Shown here one piece after another: positions 48,717 to 62,450 of a stretch of 64,000 bases of DNA. Location: positions 6,202,501 to 6,266,500 of the forward strand of contig NC_135241.1 in NCBI RefSeq assembly GCF_947623445.1, in the 5' to 3' direction. Position 1 is the first letter of the stretch; each line of letters starts with the position of its first letter. Origin of the DNA: Clavelina lepadiformis. Taxonomy: Eukaryota > Chordata > Ascidiacea > Aplousobranchia > Clavelinidae. The translations under genes and the position numbers were made by a program. Under the pieces are notes generated by a model. It was not told the DNA's origin, made no database searches, and was given only the letters and a program-made list of their open reading frames with translations.

Positions 48717-49623
48717 TCGTTAATCCGGACAACTTCGTTTCGTCAAAAAATGTCGGTTTAGCGGGGTATCCGGATTATCGGAAAGTAAAAAATCAATCAA
48801 TCTTGCAAATGCAGCACCGTGTTCAAAACGCAGTATGCACCTTACTCCAATTCTAAGTACCGACTTTCTGGCTGGACAGCAACTAAAATAAAATTATATT
48901 TTTTGTATGATCCGACCCAGTGTCGAACCCCAGAACCACCGTATTAAAGACGAATGCTCTCCAAGTGACGAACATGCGGCCGCAAATCGGTTTGACAACC
49001 GCTCTTGCATGGCGATGCATTCCGCCGGGACCAGCAGTCTTTAACTTTCTTTGACTTGTTTCCAATCTTTGCGCAATGCGATATCAAAAGCTGATAGCAC
49101 GATTGAGTTACAGCAGTATGTCTTCAATAGATTGCCGCACTCAACCGATGTACTGTACGTATTTTTTTGCGACCGCGGAAGTGTTGTTTGTTACTGTTGA
49201 TGAACAATTTATTTTTTTGTTTCTAAAATACTGTACAGTATTTCATAGTATGACTAAAAAGCTGTGCGGCTAAAATTTTTTACAAAGCGCAATGCTGTAC
49301 AGTACTGTACTTTTCAATCAATAAAGACCGCAACGTTATTATGCGTAGATAATCGGCTATTGTTTCGTCAACTAACTACCCAGTGTACATAGTGTATTAG
49401 GACAATCGTGAATCATTTTCGCTTAACTGTTAATAATCCGGTTTATCGGATTTTATTGCTATTGATTTAGCACATTTGTTCCAAAACTTTTGTGTCGGAG
49501 TCGGACAGCGGGGTTTCCGGATTACAGGGGTAAAATGCATAGAAAGAAATCCGTTCCCGGCAGTTTTGTGTCGGATAGCGGGGATTCCGGTTGTTCGGGG
49601 TACGGATTAACGAGGTCCCACTG
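48717..49623. mobile_element. pogo/Tigger-like TIR element, copy 2
   Basis: 907 bp, flanked by TA, with CAGTGAGACCTCGTTAATCC at the left and its near-complement at the right (one mismatch). It is the same element as 15092-16128 in inverted orientation, shorter by about 130 bp in the middle. It carries the same tRNA-like piece. There is no transposase. Confidence 0.8.
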
Positions 49624-52600
49624 TATTTGATATAGCGTACATTTTGATCGTATAAACAATTATGTGTTATCGGGTGTGATAATGTTGTCATACATCCTAC
49701 ATTTAAAACAGCAGCGTATATTGTTTATATAAAATTACTAATTCTACTTATATAAATTATCGTATAAAATAAACTTTTATTATGTCTTACCAACGACATA
49801 TCATTTATTGCAATCATGTATAATTTGCTATAACTTAAAACGCTAAAAGACTGCCCTAATAGCCCAGTAAGCCTATAACCTACACATGGTTGGCCTGAGA
49901 ACATACGACATTTCCTGAAACTTTCCTCGTAATTTTTCGTTTTTACAAAGGATGGTTTTTAGTTCATAAAATAAAGCATATAGCCTAGTACAGTGGTCGG
50001 CAAACTTTTTTTGTCGCGGGCTCGCGGCCCAAAATACTGTTTCAAGAGCTATTGAAGGCCCACTACGTGAAACCACTACGACAAAACGAATAATTTAATT
50101 GTTAAACAAAAACATCAATCGCTTGTACAACGCAATAGCTTGCTACTAATACTTTGGTACTTTCTCAGATTATCGCATTACCAAAAGCGACAGGCAAAAA
50201 TTGCGTTTTTTAACAGGAATTTCGGGTCAAAAAGAAACTAAATATACAATTATGTACAATGAATGTACGGCTATCACGCGGCCCACAACTACATGATAAA
50301 ACTGAAATAAGAATAAATAGCTCACGGCCCACTAAAAATTGTTAAAAGGCTCACATTTAGGCCGTGGCCCACAATTTTCCGACCACTGGCCTAGTAGCTT
50401 ATATATCCTACCTTTTCGCAAATTTATCAACTTTTTTCTTCCAGTTGAACTACAAGAAGTGCTCTGCAAATAACAGATTTTTGTGAGTAAAACTTTCTTA
50501 AACAAAAATGCAAACAATTTTAATTAAAAAGTTCCTCATTAAATGAAACAAAGCAGCAGGATTGGCCATACCTTTTTGCAAGGCTTGTTTTGGTTCTGGT
50601 CCATAGAATCCATTATCCTAGATTTCGTTTGAGTGGCTATACACCGGCAGGATTAACAATAATATAATCGAGTGCAGGAAGCATACTACACAAAATTTTT
50701 CTTCATTTTCTCCTAAAAGACATACTTGAAACAATCTACAGTATATGTTTCTTGCTGCTAGTACCCATAGTGATCACTGATTACTAATTCATAGGATTGT
50801 TGTTGACAAACGATGACGCAATGTTTGTTCATTGGGGCAAGGGCCGGATGACGCGCAATTCCTAAACCGTAATATGCCAATTTGCTGAGATAACTGAACT
50901 TGCATAGAAACGCTGACTGCACCAAAGTGACTGAAATGGCAACTGAAATGTTTTTCTTAGCTGAAATATACTTCAAAAAAGTTTTTGGATTTTTAAACTT
51001 TTTGCAAAGCTTTACTTATAATGCAATATTGTAAGATTTTTAGAAATTGTTATTTCAGGGTTCATCTTTTTATTACGACACTCGAAATCAAATTCGCTTT
51101 CTTAAATTTGCTTGCTTTTACTGCTTCGGAATGCATCGTATACGTGAGATCCAAGTATAAAACTTAGGCTTATAACCACTTTTGGCAACTTATTCACTGA
51201 AATGCAATTTGACAAACTCTTAGCCTTGAAGCAATGTATTCAAAGTTGAAATGTTTCTTTGTTTGAAATCTAAATCATCTCATACTTTTAGTTATCTAAG
51301 ATCTACTACCAAAAAGCTCCAAATCTAACAAACAGCCTAAATTTAAGCTTTTCGTAATTGGTGTTATAACTGATTAAGTATCGGAAAATCACACTGAAGC
51401 ATGCAGTTAATAACTAAAGCCTTTTTTTCTCTTAATGAAAGACTTTAATTTGAACGTCACCTAACCAAGGGCGAGAACTGTCAGAGTTAAGTAAATCCAC
51501 AGTTCCGCATTTTTCAGCCTTCAGTGCGATAACTGTAAATATAACTTCAGCGGAAAAGCAAACACAAAATGACCTGCATGAAACATCTCACGAGTACAAG
51601 CTGACTTATAAAATACTATTCGAAATAAAAATTGATAGATAAAAGTAATGTCCGCGCATTTTGCTTGTTTTTTCATGAAACTGTTTGCACGAAAGTAATG
51701 TTTTCTTTGAAGACTGTTTCACCAATCGACGTCGAAAGTGTGTTTAGGAATTTAAAATATAGTTGTCAATAAACAAATGCCAAAAACAGGTCAAAATATG
51801 CTCAATTGCATTTTCAACTTGAGCCCTTTTGCGCTATTGTAAAAGAGAATTCACTGCGCTGCAGTTACGTTCGTTTTACCTAACCTTTATTAGCAAAATA
51901 ACGAATCATAATGATGGCAAGAAGTTAGGATCATCTTTTCATTCCACGTGCAATGGCATAGAAACAACGGTTTGTTTAGCAATGGACTCAGTAGAAATAG
52001 AATTGATAGAGCGCTAATCATACTTCTATACTAGCAAATTTTCCACAAATCTTACATATTTGGAATAAGAATTCGCATACACATTAATTAATAATTAACC
52101 AGGATTTCGTTTACTGAGCTCCCACTAATTGAAGCTCAAAACGGAACGAAAATCATTGTTTAAACAGGGTGTCGCAAAGTTTGCTATAGCTAATACGGGA
52201 GATGGGTGAATAATCGGAATTAACATTTAACGTTATTTTGGTAAAGTAACTTAGCGTTGGCTTGCTGAGTATAGACTACAGCAGTTGTTTTGTAAAAACA
52301 TTTGTGCATTCTGTACTTGACTATGGCAAGTTTATTTTTCGTATGCAGCTGAATAGTTTTTTACTTTTTGTAATGGTTTATAATTCTATTTTCTTAAAAC
52401 TTTTACTATTGTGATTTCCTGCTTTAGGTTCGGCTGCATACGCTCCAACTTCAGTATTAATATTACTACTTATTAGATACACTCATACTGTATAAGCAAG
52501 ATTTAATGTCGTTCACCTTTCTGTAGTTGAGTCGACCCTATACTAAACAATGTGTATTTATGATCGCACTCGTTCACTCAAAGATTCAAACACAGAAACG

Positions 52601-54270
52601 CACAATGTATCATGTTTGTCCTGGAACTGATGATATTTCAAAGATAAACGTAGGCCTATCTTCAAACTGTGACTTAACCATGTAGGTAGGCTATCTATTT
52701 TAATCACTTTTTTCCTATAGCTAATGTTAGACTTAACTTTGTTAATGAAATTTTGGAAAGAGAATTTTCAATATTCTGTGTCATTTTGTTGTGCTTAGTT
52801 TATATAAACTATATAAGTTATTACAGAATTTTAATTTTAGGCATTAACGAACTTGATAAATGAATAGACATGTTTCTGCCCAGTTAGGTTTTCATTCATG
52901 TGGGACTTGAACTTTCCCTGGTTTTTTTTTCAGATGAAAAACGCCACAAGTTGCATGTATAGCTTACTATAATTTAAATTTAAGGATTTCAAGCTTTAAA
53001 AACATCGTTAAAGTTTGTTTTATTCTTTTTACCTTACAATATGAAACTTATATAGGCCTACCCATTTTTGACAGCCATGTCCAGCAATAGTTCGATAACA
53101 AAATAAGACCGAAGTCTAACAGAATAATTTATTTTGTTCTACAAATACCAAATTAGGTAGGCTACCATAACTTTATTTATGATAAAAATTAGTTATAGTT
53201 TGATAAATTAGTAATAAAAGTTAGCTAGGTAAAGATTAAAAATTAACAGTATAAAGGCTTTTCCTAAACAAATTGTAAATAAGCGTGCAAATATCAGTGA
53301 AAAGTAATCATTTAGACTACATTTCAGTTTGTTCACGCCAAGAATTTCACAGAAACTATCTATGCCTATCGACAGACATCTTTCAGCCAAAATATTTTGT
53401 ACATTTCTATAAGCTTATATAGCTTAGCCTACACACCTAGATTTTAAAAACCGATCACTTTTTATAAGAAAGACTTCTTTTAAACACTGCGGACAGATGA
53501 ATGTTTTGTTTGTGTTTTCACGTTAAATTCTGTTCAATTCATCATTTGTTTCGATATTTAAATTTTCACTTCCATCGAGTGTTTCACGCAGTTAGCTATA
53601 AACTACTACGAATTTGTATTAATACGAGCAAGGGCGTAAAATTCGTGTGTGCTATTTGAAAATGCACTTACTACTTCCACAGTCATTATATAGGTACAAA
53701 AAACAACACAAAAATATCGATGACGGTGTGGCTGCAAAAAGCTAACATAGCCTGGAAGCAATTTCTGCTCAAAGCGTACTTTGGCATATACTGTACAGTA
53801 AAACATAATTTAAGCTATGTAATTAAACTATAATTCTCAACAGGTTTATCGCCAATCGCTATAGCGATCCAGTCACTATATCTCTATATATGCTGTATAG
53901 CACAAAAGGCTAAAACCGTTTTCATAAAACCTGTATTTTGATCTAACAAAAAAACGTAACATATCATGCAGGGCAAGTCAAATCACATACCGTAACTTAA
54001 AAAAGATAACGCAAAGATTGCTGTATTCGCACATACAGGCACTAGGCAGTAAACTGGTACAATGATAGGCTACAATCACTTCCGCTACCTTTTTATACAC
54101 TTTTGGAGTTACCAATGGTGAAATGGTTAGCAATCAATTTCGAAAAAAACATCCAGGCCACTACATTTCGAAAGTTTTTGAATTATAAAAATGAAATAAG
54201 AATAAAAAAAATGTCTTTCACTAAGAACGTGTTGTGTAATATAAGTCCAAGCAAATCTTCAAAGGATTCT
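49624..54270. other. Spacer between gene B and gene C
   Basis: Apart from the hAT MITE at 49991-50388 I see no gene, RNA or element with clear borders. The sequence is AT-rich with no long open frame of coding character. Confidence 0.45.
49991..50388. mobile_element. 398-bp hAT MITE with perfect 8-bp target-site duplication
   Basis: The left end is CAGTGGTCGGCAAACTTTTT. The right end in complement is CAGTGGTCGGAAAATTGTGG. GCCTAGTA is repeated exactly at 49983-49990 and 50389-50396. The CAGTGGTC end and the 8-bp duplication are diagnostic for hAT elements. It has no coding capacity. Confidence 0.9.
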
Positions 54271-57165
54271 CTATAAATTACGCATTTCGATAAATTCTGG
54301 TCCATCTTCTGTCGGTGGTCCGTAACCAAATATCCTCCAAAACCAAGTTGATGAAAACGAACGTTCTTTATTGAGGTTATGCGTGAAAGATGAAGAATTG
54401 TCATCGCTTGTAGTTGTTTGATTCTGACCGCTTAATGCTCCTGAGCTATCTGTTTCATTGGGAGAAAAGAGCAATGTTTGAAACTTACACATGTACAGGT
54501 GCATAATTACAATTCTTATGTAAAAGTCAATATTTACCCTCAACGTCGTTTTTCAAGTCAAGGATGCAACTTTGTTCAATACTTGCAAGAAGTGACGAGT
54601 CTGACTTAGCATGATTGTCGGGGAAAGTATTCATCCATGGCGAGTGTTCTGCAAAGAAAAATGTACAGTTATACGCAAAAACAAACTCAAATCGGGCGCC
54701 CATAATAATTCCATAAAAGAATTAAGATCAACACAAAACAGAATCATAGAAAATGAAGTTCGTATAAAAAACAAAAATAATAACAATTCAAAGGCTGTTA
54801 AACTTTTTCTGCTAATGAAATTGTTCAAGTTGAGTACGGACTTATATCTATCGTGGTATTATTCTGTCAACGATCTTTCCCTTAAATGACGTTTTAATCT
54901 TTGGACTAATCTATTAATCAAACTCGTAACTAGCCCGAGGGGGACATAAGCCCCTATAAAAAATCTGTTACCCCAAGAAAAATTGTGTCTTGCATGTAGT
55001 TTCAAGGTAATATATTTGTTCTAAGCTGTCGTTCTGGCCCTTCCAAAAAATCTCTACAGTTTCTTGTGCTCCAAGCTAATTACGGACCTGACAATTACCC
55101 AAGAATCTTTCAAAATGTTTTAGTATGACATTTTCTGGAATGAATTAATTATTTAATGGAGAAGAACGTTGTGTTGCAATTTTGCAGTTTAAGTCATTCA
55201 TCCCATAGTGCTGTTTTGCCTACCTTCATCTGCAGGGTTATTGCTTACATTATCCTCTTCAAACGAGTCGCTAGCCGTTGTGTTATGTCGTTCACCTTGA
55301 TTCCTGTTTTGGTCATCTATATTAACCGATTTTACACAAGTTTGAATGTTGGCTGTAAAAGTGTCATTCTACTTATTGCTTGCTTTGCTTTGTTAAATCT
55401 ACTTAAGATACTATTGTTATTCTGTATATATCTATACATGTTTCTATCACAATGTAAAATGAGCAACAAGCTATTTTCTATTTACAAAGTTAAAAAATAA
55501 TTGATTCGTATACCTCCAAATTGTGTATTGGGCGTCGCATACACATAGTTTTTTATGTGATATGATGTGGAGGAATTATTGTTGCCCACTTGTCCAATTT
55601 TGCAGTTCTGAAATTCAAAAATGTTTGCATTGTTTGCCGTTGTGTGACTTGTTGGTATTTGAGCTTCAGGTTTGTCAGCTGAAATATAAATCGGTCTAAG
55701 TTAGTACAAACTGAAGCATATAAGCTTTGTCAACAAAGACCTGATTTTACATGAAATGTTTGGTTATGAAATAACCAAACATGAACCACCTTATGGACCT
55801 ACAAATATGAACCATCATAAGAGAGTATATTTTTTTAATTATAAAAATAAATATAGCATGATATCAAACTGATGTATACATTGCAAAAAGCAAAACAAAT
55901 ATTCACTTTTTGTTTAACCAATTTTAATAATAGCTACAATTAAAACACACGTTCTTACCATTGCGTTGATCTGCCTCTAGCATTCGCTCAAAATTCCCGT
56001 TTTCATTTTCAGACTGTGCATCTTAAAATAGAAATATTGTAAGTGTTGAACAGACACCTTTTGGATACCGAGAGAAAGTAACAATACTGTACAAACAATA
56101 ACTCGTATTAAACTAGTTCTCGGTACCTTCACCGTTGCTTAAAAGTCCAAAATCAAGCTGGCCTTAAAGTAAGAAGTTGTTATCAATAAATATGCTGGTG
56201 AAAGGAATTGTACTAATACGTATTGGTTAAGCAGTTATTGCCATAAATAAGTGGCAAAAAAGCAAGTTCATTGCTTAATTATGACATTGATGGCGATTCT
56301 TATTACGTCACAATAAAAGAACCAACAGGGATTACTCAGGTATTTGGGTCAAGTATGACTAGTATGTTCCTTCTGACAAGTAAAGAGTAATATGCATAAT
56401 TATATAGGCGTACTTAAATGTATAAAAGGAACATTTTGCGTTAAATAACCCTAAACTACTGTAGCTTACCGTTGGTGTATTTGTACTGGTTAGTGTACAT
56501 GCTAACCTACAGTACAGTGCAGCTTTGGCTGTTGGCTCTACTATAGCCTAGTCCGGTACCGGTAACTGCCGTAAAAACCAGAAAGCATTACCAGTTTATG
56601 TGCTCTTATCTGTGACATTCTTTAGCTGAAAATAACTGTTAACTGCTACTAATCACCTTCCCATGGAGACGTATTCCATCCAAAACGCTTAGCCACTCTA
56701 CCATAAATAATACAATCCCCAATCATCAGACATATTTTTACATTTATACCTGACGTCATGACCACCCTCTCGTCATAATAGAAGGTCAAGTTTGCGATAC
56801 AACTCTGGCAATTACTGCTTAACCACTGCATATTATTAAAAATTCTTTCACCAGTATGTTTACTGACAACTACTCTTTGATTGAATGCCAACTTGTTTTT
56901 GGATTTGCCTCTTACGTTAAAAAATAGTAATCACGTTACGTTAAAAACTTTTTATCTTTAAAATCTTTTTACCAGGTTCCACTTGTCTCGGTATGTAATT
57001 TAAACCAGGGTTGTATTGTTGTTCAGCTGGAACTCCCGCTGCATCGTTTAGCGCTGTAATGGATTCATGCACGGGATTACCGTCGTTATGTGTCAAATTT
57101 TTCTTCGCCTTTCTTCTGGATCGTTTTGACTTCTTTGCGAAGAGCGGCGATAAACAGCATGACAT
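54271..57165 (-). CDS. Array gene C: unrecognised 267-residue protein with N-terminal Cys pair and RHIM-like motif, 6 exons
   Basis: Exons: 57165-56973, 56021-55959, 55678-55514, 55316-55224, 54648-54538, 54449-54271. All borders are phase 1 and the sum is 268 codons. The start MSCCLSPLFAKKSKRSRRKA pairs two cysteines with a basic stretch, which suggests S-acylation at a membrane; there is no transmembrane helix. Then come DAAGVPAEQQY, NENGNFERML and the RHIM-like exon (NCKIGQVGNNNSSTSYHI, motif 113-120). A polar Asn-rich linker (NRNQGERHNTTASD), an acidic exon and the tail FSSTWFWRIFGYGPPTEDGP follow. The sequence looks mostly disordered. It is the most complete member of the array: intact ATG, consensus splice sites and a stop. 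The family and function are unknown to me; a signalling-adaptor role is speculation from the motif alone. Confidence 0.6.
56148..56901. mobile_element. 754-bp TIR MITE, copy in gene C
   Basis: Same family as 44088-44828, with matching ends (CAAAATCAAGCTGGCCTTAA on the left, ACTCTTTGATTGAATGCCAA then CTTGTTTTTG on the right). It lies in intron 1 of gene C, a different intron from the copy in gene B, so the two are separate insertions. Confidence 0.75.
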
Positions 57166-60100
57166 TTCGAACTTCTCCTATATATTAAGTAAATGCCGAT
57201 ACTATTTTCGTATAAACCTAACTACGCACATTTCAGTTCTGGGAAAATAGTTTAATAATGATTGCTGGAACATTTGTCTTACTTTGTTTATTCTGCTATA
57301 GACGTGTTTCAAATGGCTATACCTAACACCGAGTTGTTCCTCTTTTGTTCTTTGTGTAAATAAATGAAAACTTTTAGTTAGTCATAGATATATTAGCATT
57401 TAATATATACAAATAATGTACACTGCATTTCTAACACTTACATCGATGTGCAAACATAATACAAAAGCACTTTAATTTTTTTAAACAATTGAATAACATA
57501 AACCAGACAAAATTATTTCAAAGCCTTTCACTACTTCACCGGAAAAAATCCTATGTTTCAAGCTATTTTTCACAGTTTCTTTTTGACCATTCTTAAAATT
57601 TTGTAACATAGTAAACTAAACTTAACTTAAATTTAACTTCTAATTTAAATATATCAATTAAACCCCGAATAGCTAATATCAACTTTTTGCATATCAATTC
57701 TCCCACACTAACCGTCTATCTTTAACATCGGGCCGTGTGGTCTTTACTGACTTAGAAATAATCACTTTTTGTTTCAAAATGCATTCCATAGAATACAAAA
57801 CTCTTAATTTGGCCGATGAAACTAACGCAACACTTAAAAAGATTGTGTTATTCAGAAACGTTTTTAACTTTTTAGTTGGCAAAGGAAGTGATGATCTTGA
57901 TAATGATGATTCCACGCGAATCTGATCTCGCATAACATTCATTTCTGCTGAAATCTTTTATCGCTTACGAATGCACAAAAATTTATACTCCGATCTAAAA
58001 TGGATGGGAATATTTTTATTATGAAAATGATTACGTTTAAAAGTGTTGCAATTTTCAAGTTGTTTAGATATCGGATGAAGTTGATAGGTAATATTAACAC
58101 TAGAATGTCTGTTACTCTTGTGAATAATTACCACCGCAGTTAAAAATAGGTGAAATATTTCATTCTATCAGGGCCGACGTTTCTGCTAATTTCCCGTTCC
58201 CTATCGCGGTTCTGCTAGCTCTCTATATTTTGACAGCAATTGTGAGATTATACTAGACATGACAATCAAACCAAATCTTTTACAAATATCTTATCAAAAC
58301 ATCAGTTTGTGGATTCTGGTATACCCTACTAATATACGAAAAATCAATACCAAGCTTACACCACTAACTGCATAATGTTTATTCTGCCACAACTATATAG
58401 CATGCAGATATAACGATGCAATCCTAATATTCTCCTGGTCAGCAAGTGCTAGCTGCAACAACTATACACACACTATACCTGCTGCTGATGCCTGCACATA
58501 AGACAATCAGCGGAAGTACATTCTTCTTTGTTGTTACAAATAGTACACTCTAGGAGTCTAGGGTAAGCTGTTAAAGAGCTCGCATTATTATAAGGTTAAT
58601 AATTACCAAGATAATTATTTGAACTTTCGTGTACGTTTATCCATTCACGTAATTTTTGTTTGTAAATGGTGCAATCTTTTTTCATAATTTGTTGGCATAA
58701 GCGAAAACGGCATGACGTCATAGGATTCAAACATACTTCGGAAACATTCTACACCAGCTTTCGTGAGCTATTATTTTTTTTGGAGTTATTAAAAAATGCA
58801 TTGGTTCATAGATCGATCACAGAAGTAAAATAAATGGTTAAAGTAATCGGCACTAGACTAGAAAAATGAAACAATGTTTAAGTGAGCAAAAAACTATTTC
58901 TGCATTTAACACATTTTTTAACTTAATGCAGCATTATTTTGTGGAAACTTTTGAAGCTGTAGTAATAAGCCGTTGCTTTTTCATTTAAGCTACTATTCCT
59001 GTTAGTGCATCGCACTTCTATCAATGCAAACTTGCTGACCCATTTACCAATACGCTTGATAAAGAAGTGTTAGTAAAGCTAAAATAAATCTTCAAAGTGA
59101 TATACTGCACCAAACGAAAGAAAGAAGTTCTATACTGTAATAAAAACTTTTGTGTTTCCCTATACGCACACTTAAACTTTTTTGCAAAGTAATTGCACCA
59201 TCTATCATAAAAAACACAAATAGAACTTTGCCACTCGGGTGCGCTAACAAGGCAATAGGAGAAACGTAAATATAACTACAGAGAAATAATATCAAACCAC
59301 AGAAGATACTAGAAAGTCGTAATCAAGTCATCGAACTCGAGTCGCAAATAAAGTATTTTGGAAAGAGTGATTTGAGTCAAATCAAGTCATTTATGCAATA
59401 ATTAAAACAGGTCTCCAGGAATGTCAAGTCTTTGCAAAAAGCTACTCGAGTCCGACTCGAGTCCGACTCGAGTCAACTCACTGGCTCGAATCATTACAAC
59501 TTTGGAAGACAGAAGTCCAAAACCTAAATTTATTGATAATACCAAACGTTTACTGTAATTTTGAGAGCTTGGTTTCTTAATTCTGTGAATTTTATTAAAA
59601 TAACTTCAAAACTTTTCCTAACTTTCAATTCAGTAGCCTACCGTTTTTGATTTCCAAACAAAAGGGTTAACATTTTTTAAATTTACAGCTTTTATCAGGT
59701 TGTTTCAAACTGACATGAAGACAATATCCTATTTCATCGCAGTGCAAAAATATGTTTTACTTCAGAGAATAAAAGTTTGTCTAAACCAGGATCTATAAAA
59801 CTTCTCAGCGCCGGCTATTAAACAGCAAGCCACCACTGGATCGGCTAAGTTTCACTGGCCAGTGTGGAGTAAAATATAAAATTAAATTCAGAATCAGCTT
59901 GTCAGCTCTGCAAGCTGATTCTTTCATATTTCTTTCAGAGGATGTACGTTGTCCCGGCTTTGCTATACCAAACTAATTTAAACCGATTAACAAGTATAAC
60001 TTTTGCTGATTGCAGAAAGTTTCAACTAACTATAATTGCATGTTTTGCACGATGCCGTTGTTATCCAACTTTCTTATATCTTAGTTGTAGAATAGATAGG

Positions 60101-60561
60101 TTTTGATTTTTTGTTGTACTACACACACCGCAACAATTGCATATAATGGAACTGGTTGAAGAATGACGTTTAACATGACCCGCTTGGCTCCCAACCACGA
60201 ACTCTGTGCAGAGGTCAGAAAAAGACAGAAAACACGTGCCAGCTACATCAGAAAGTGAGGCTAAACATATGGACTACTATAATTATTTTGAAGGGTACAT
60301 CAAGCCGAGATTAAGTGTGCATTGTACGCTGCTACATTGTCATGTGTATCCACTGTTCTTTTGTAAAAAATAAAGAAATGAGTTTTCAAATGCTTATATG
60401 ATTCACTACTGGACCACACACAACAGCCCATTGTAAAGTATAGTGCCGATTTAGTAATCCTACTGTGTTATTGACGTATGGCATAATTCGATTACGTTTC
60501 ATATCACTTAATATTAGGGGTGGTCTCACTTAAAACAGGATATCAATATTTTTACTCAAAA
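57166..60561. other. Right flank of the array, no gene recognised
   Basis: 57240-58200 resembles the upstream flank of gene A and probably holds the gene C promoter. Farther right there is a short repeat of GACTCGAGTCC units (about 59445-59480) and a small hairpin (GAATCAGCTTG with its complement, about 59891-59921). I see nothing else. Confidence 0.4.
59445..59480. repeat. Short tandem repeat of ACTCGAGTCCG
   Basis: Three copies of a palindromic ACTCGAGT core. Looser TCAAGTC and GAGTC words occur from 59320 on, as in subterminal parts of hAT-like MITEs. No borders could be defined. Confidence 0.5.
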
Positions 60562-60870
60562 TTAAATAAAAATATCCGACGAAACGCAAGTATAGTCTGT
60601 TTTTAAAATTATACAAACAACTGCATTATAGTGGAAAGACATATTGTCCATTGGGCCATGAATAACGCTTGACATCCGAAATGGCTTAATTTTGACCAAA
60701 TTTCGGTTCATTTGCGGTATTCGTTGGCATCCAACTGAGCCGCCGCTTCCGATAACGAAGTTCGCGTTTAGCTTGACTCGAACCTTCTTATTATCGACAT
60801 CGAATTGTTGAGAGCTACAAGGAAAAATAGTTCGAGTTTTGCCACGATTTCGGAAAACGCGATACCTCAT
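60562..60870 (-). CDS. Hypothetical 102-residue open frame
   Basis: The frame MRYRVFRNRGKTRTIFPCSS continues into a basic middle (RIPQMNRNLVKIKPFRMSS). It is richer in CpG than its surroundings and uses codons like the real genes here. No splice partner, family or homologue is recognised. It may be a first exon or chance. Confidence 0.25.
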   Translation of the reverse strand: MRYRVFRNRGKTRTIFPCSSQQFDVDNKKVRVKLNANFVIGSGGSVGCQRIPQMNRNLVKIKPFRMSSVIHGPMDNMSFHYNAVVCIILKTDYTCVSSDIFI

Positions 60871-61191
60871 AGTAAGGAACTTTTGTTTATCTTTTGGGAG
60901 AGCTCTAACGGTAAAGTGTATTAAACTACCAGGGTGTCCGTCATTGGTTGAGTATCATTAGTCGATGCGGTATCACGCGGTGCGATTGGATCACGCTAGG
61001 TTGCGCGCATTGACGCGTTGGCGCCTGTCTAATTCCACAATGTCTCAATCCATTCGTAAAAATTATGGATTGATAAGTGAATGAAATATCATAAAGGGCA
61101 TAACGGCTAGCATATAGTTGTCAATGTATGTGATGGTGAAAGTTGTGCGACAAAATTCTACTTGATTTAATGTTTGCAATCTGTCTGCGGT

Positions 61192-61210
61192 GTATATATA
61201 TATATATATA
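61192..61210. repeat. (TA)n microsatellite
   Basis: About nine TA units in a row. Confidence 0.8.
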
Positions 61211-62450
61211 CATATAGGTGTATTTAAAAAAAATCCTAATGTTTTCAATTTTATCGTAGAAATAAGATTAAATTGAATACCACTATGTACCTTTATAATG
61301 GAGCTATAACGCTTATAGAGCGATTAAAATAGTAAATTCCTACGCAATACTCTTTCTCCAAAATACTAATTTCTAATCAAGTTTCCTTAGGATATGTTCG
61401 TTTAATTTTTTTTTATTCCAAAAATAAAAAAAAAGAAATACCCATTAAAAGTCATCACATATTACATTAAAACACATATGTTGTGTATAGAGTGATTGTG
61501 ATCCCTAGATGGGTTATATGAGTAGTTTCACTTTCATTGAGAATGGTATGGGCAAATTATGTTTTATCCAGCAATGCAAGTTAGACAACCTACAGTCGAA
61601 AACACAACTATACAAGAAAACTAATGCGGGCAGAAGCAATTTTCTTCGAAAAGAGAATTGGGTCTACATAGCAAAACACACAATAGAATTTACTAATAGG
61701 GACCAATTGACCATTTCTCCCGTGTGAAATCATAATGGCTATTCTTTTCGCAACGAAGATACACGTGTGACATAATATTTTCGTCGTTCCCGGATAAAGA
61801 AGTTGATGCGTTGAACAAAGAACCAGTAAGGTGTTGAGGTCAAACGAGGATAAGGAATCGGATTGGTCCAGGTGATTATGGATTTTGCTTCGAATTTGTG
61901 TCAGGAGACAATACTTGGCAGAAGAGCAATCTTTTGTACGTGTTACATGGAAATATTTTAAGTAACGCTTCATTGCTGATCGCTTCGAATTTTGTTAATG
62001 GGCCAAGTTTTGCATCAGCGTTTTAAACTAATAAGTACCGGTGGCCATTATCCAAGACTGAAGCTAAACTTTAAGATAAATTTGATTTTGAGCATTTTTC
62101 TCCCTTTTAGCGTTTGAAGAAAACGCTCAATGGAAATCCGCTTTTGTATTGTTGGTTGGTAAATGACATTTTATAACCAAATAGTAGTCATTGATTTTGC
62201 TCTTCGTTTATTGGCGTCTGTGCCATGAGCACGGAAACACAACAAATGACAAAAAAACTGAGTTAATGCTGATCATTAGGTATTCACGCGCCAAGTAACT
62301 GTCACCGGTTCTTAGTTTAACTGAACCCATCTTAATCAATATAAAGTGATTTGATGAGTAGGTTTCGAAAGTTAAAAAATTGTATTTGTCCGGCTTTCGC
62401 GACAGTACAACTGCCATCTTTTAAAGGCTTCTACTTGTGGTATTGTCTTA

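Noticed and set aside
61608..61973. 121-residue minus-strand open frame
   Set aside because: No recognisable motif, and low-complexity composition typical of AT-rich intergenic frames; it overlaps another chance frame on the + strand.
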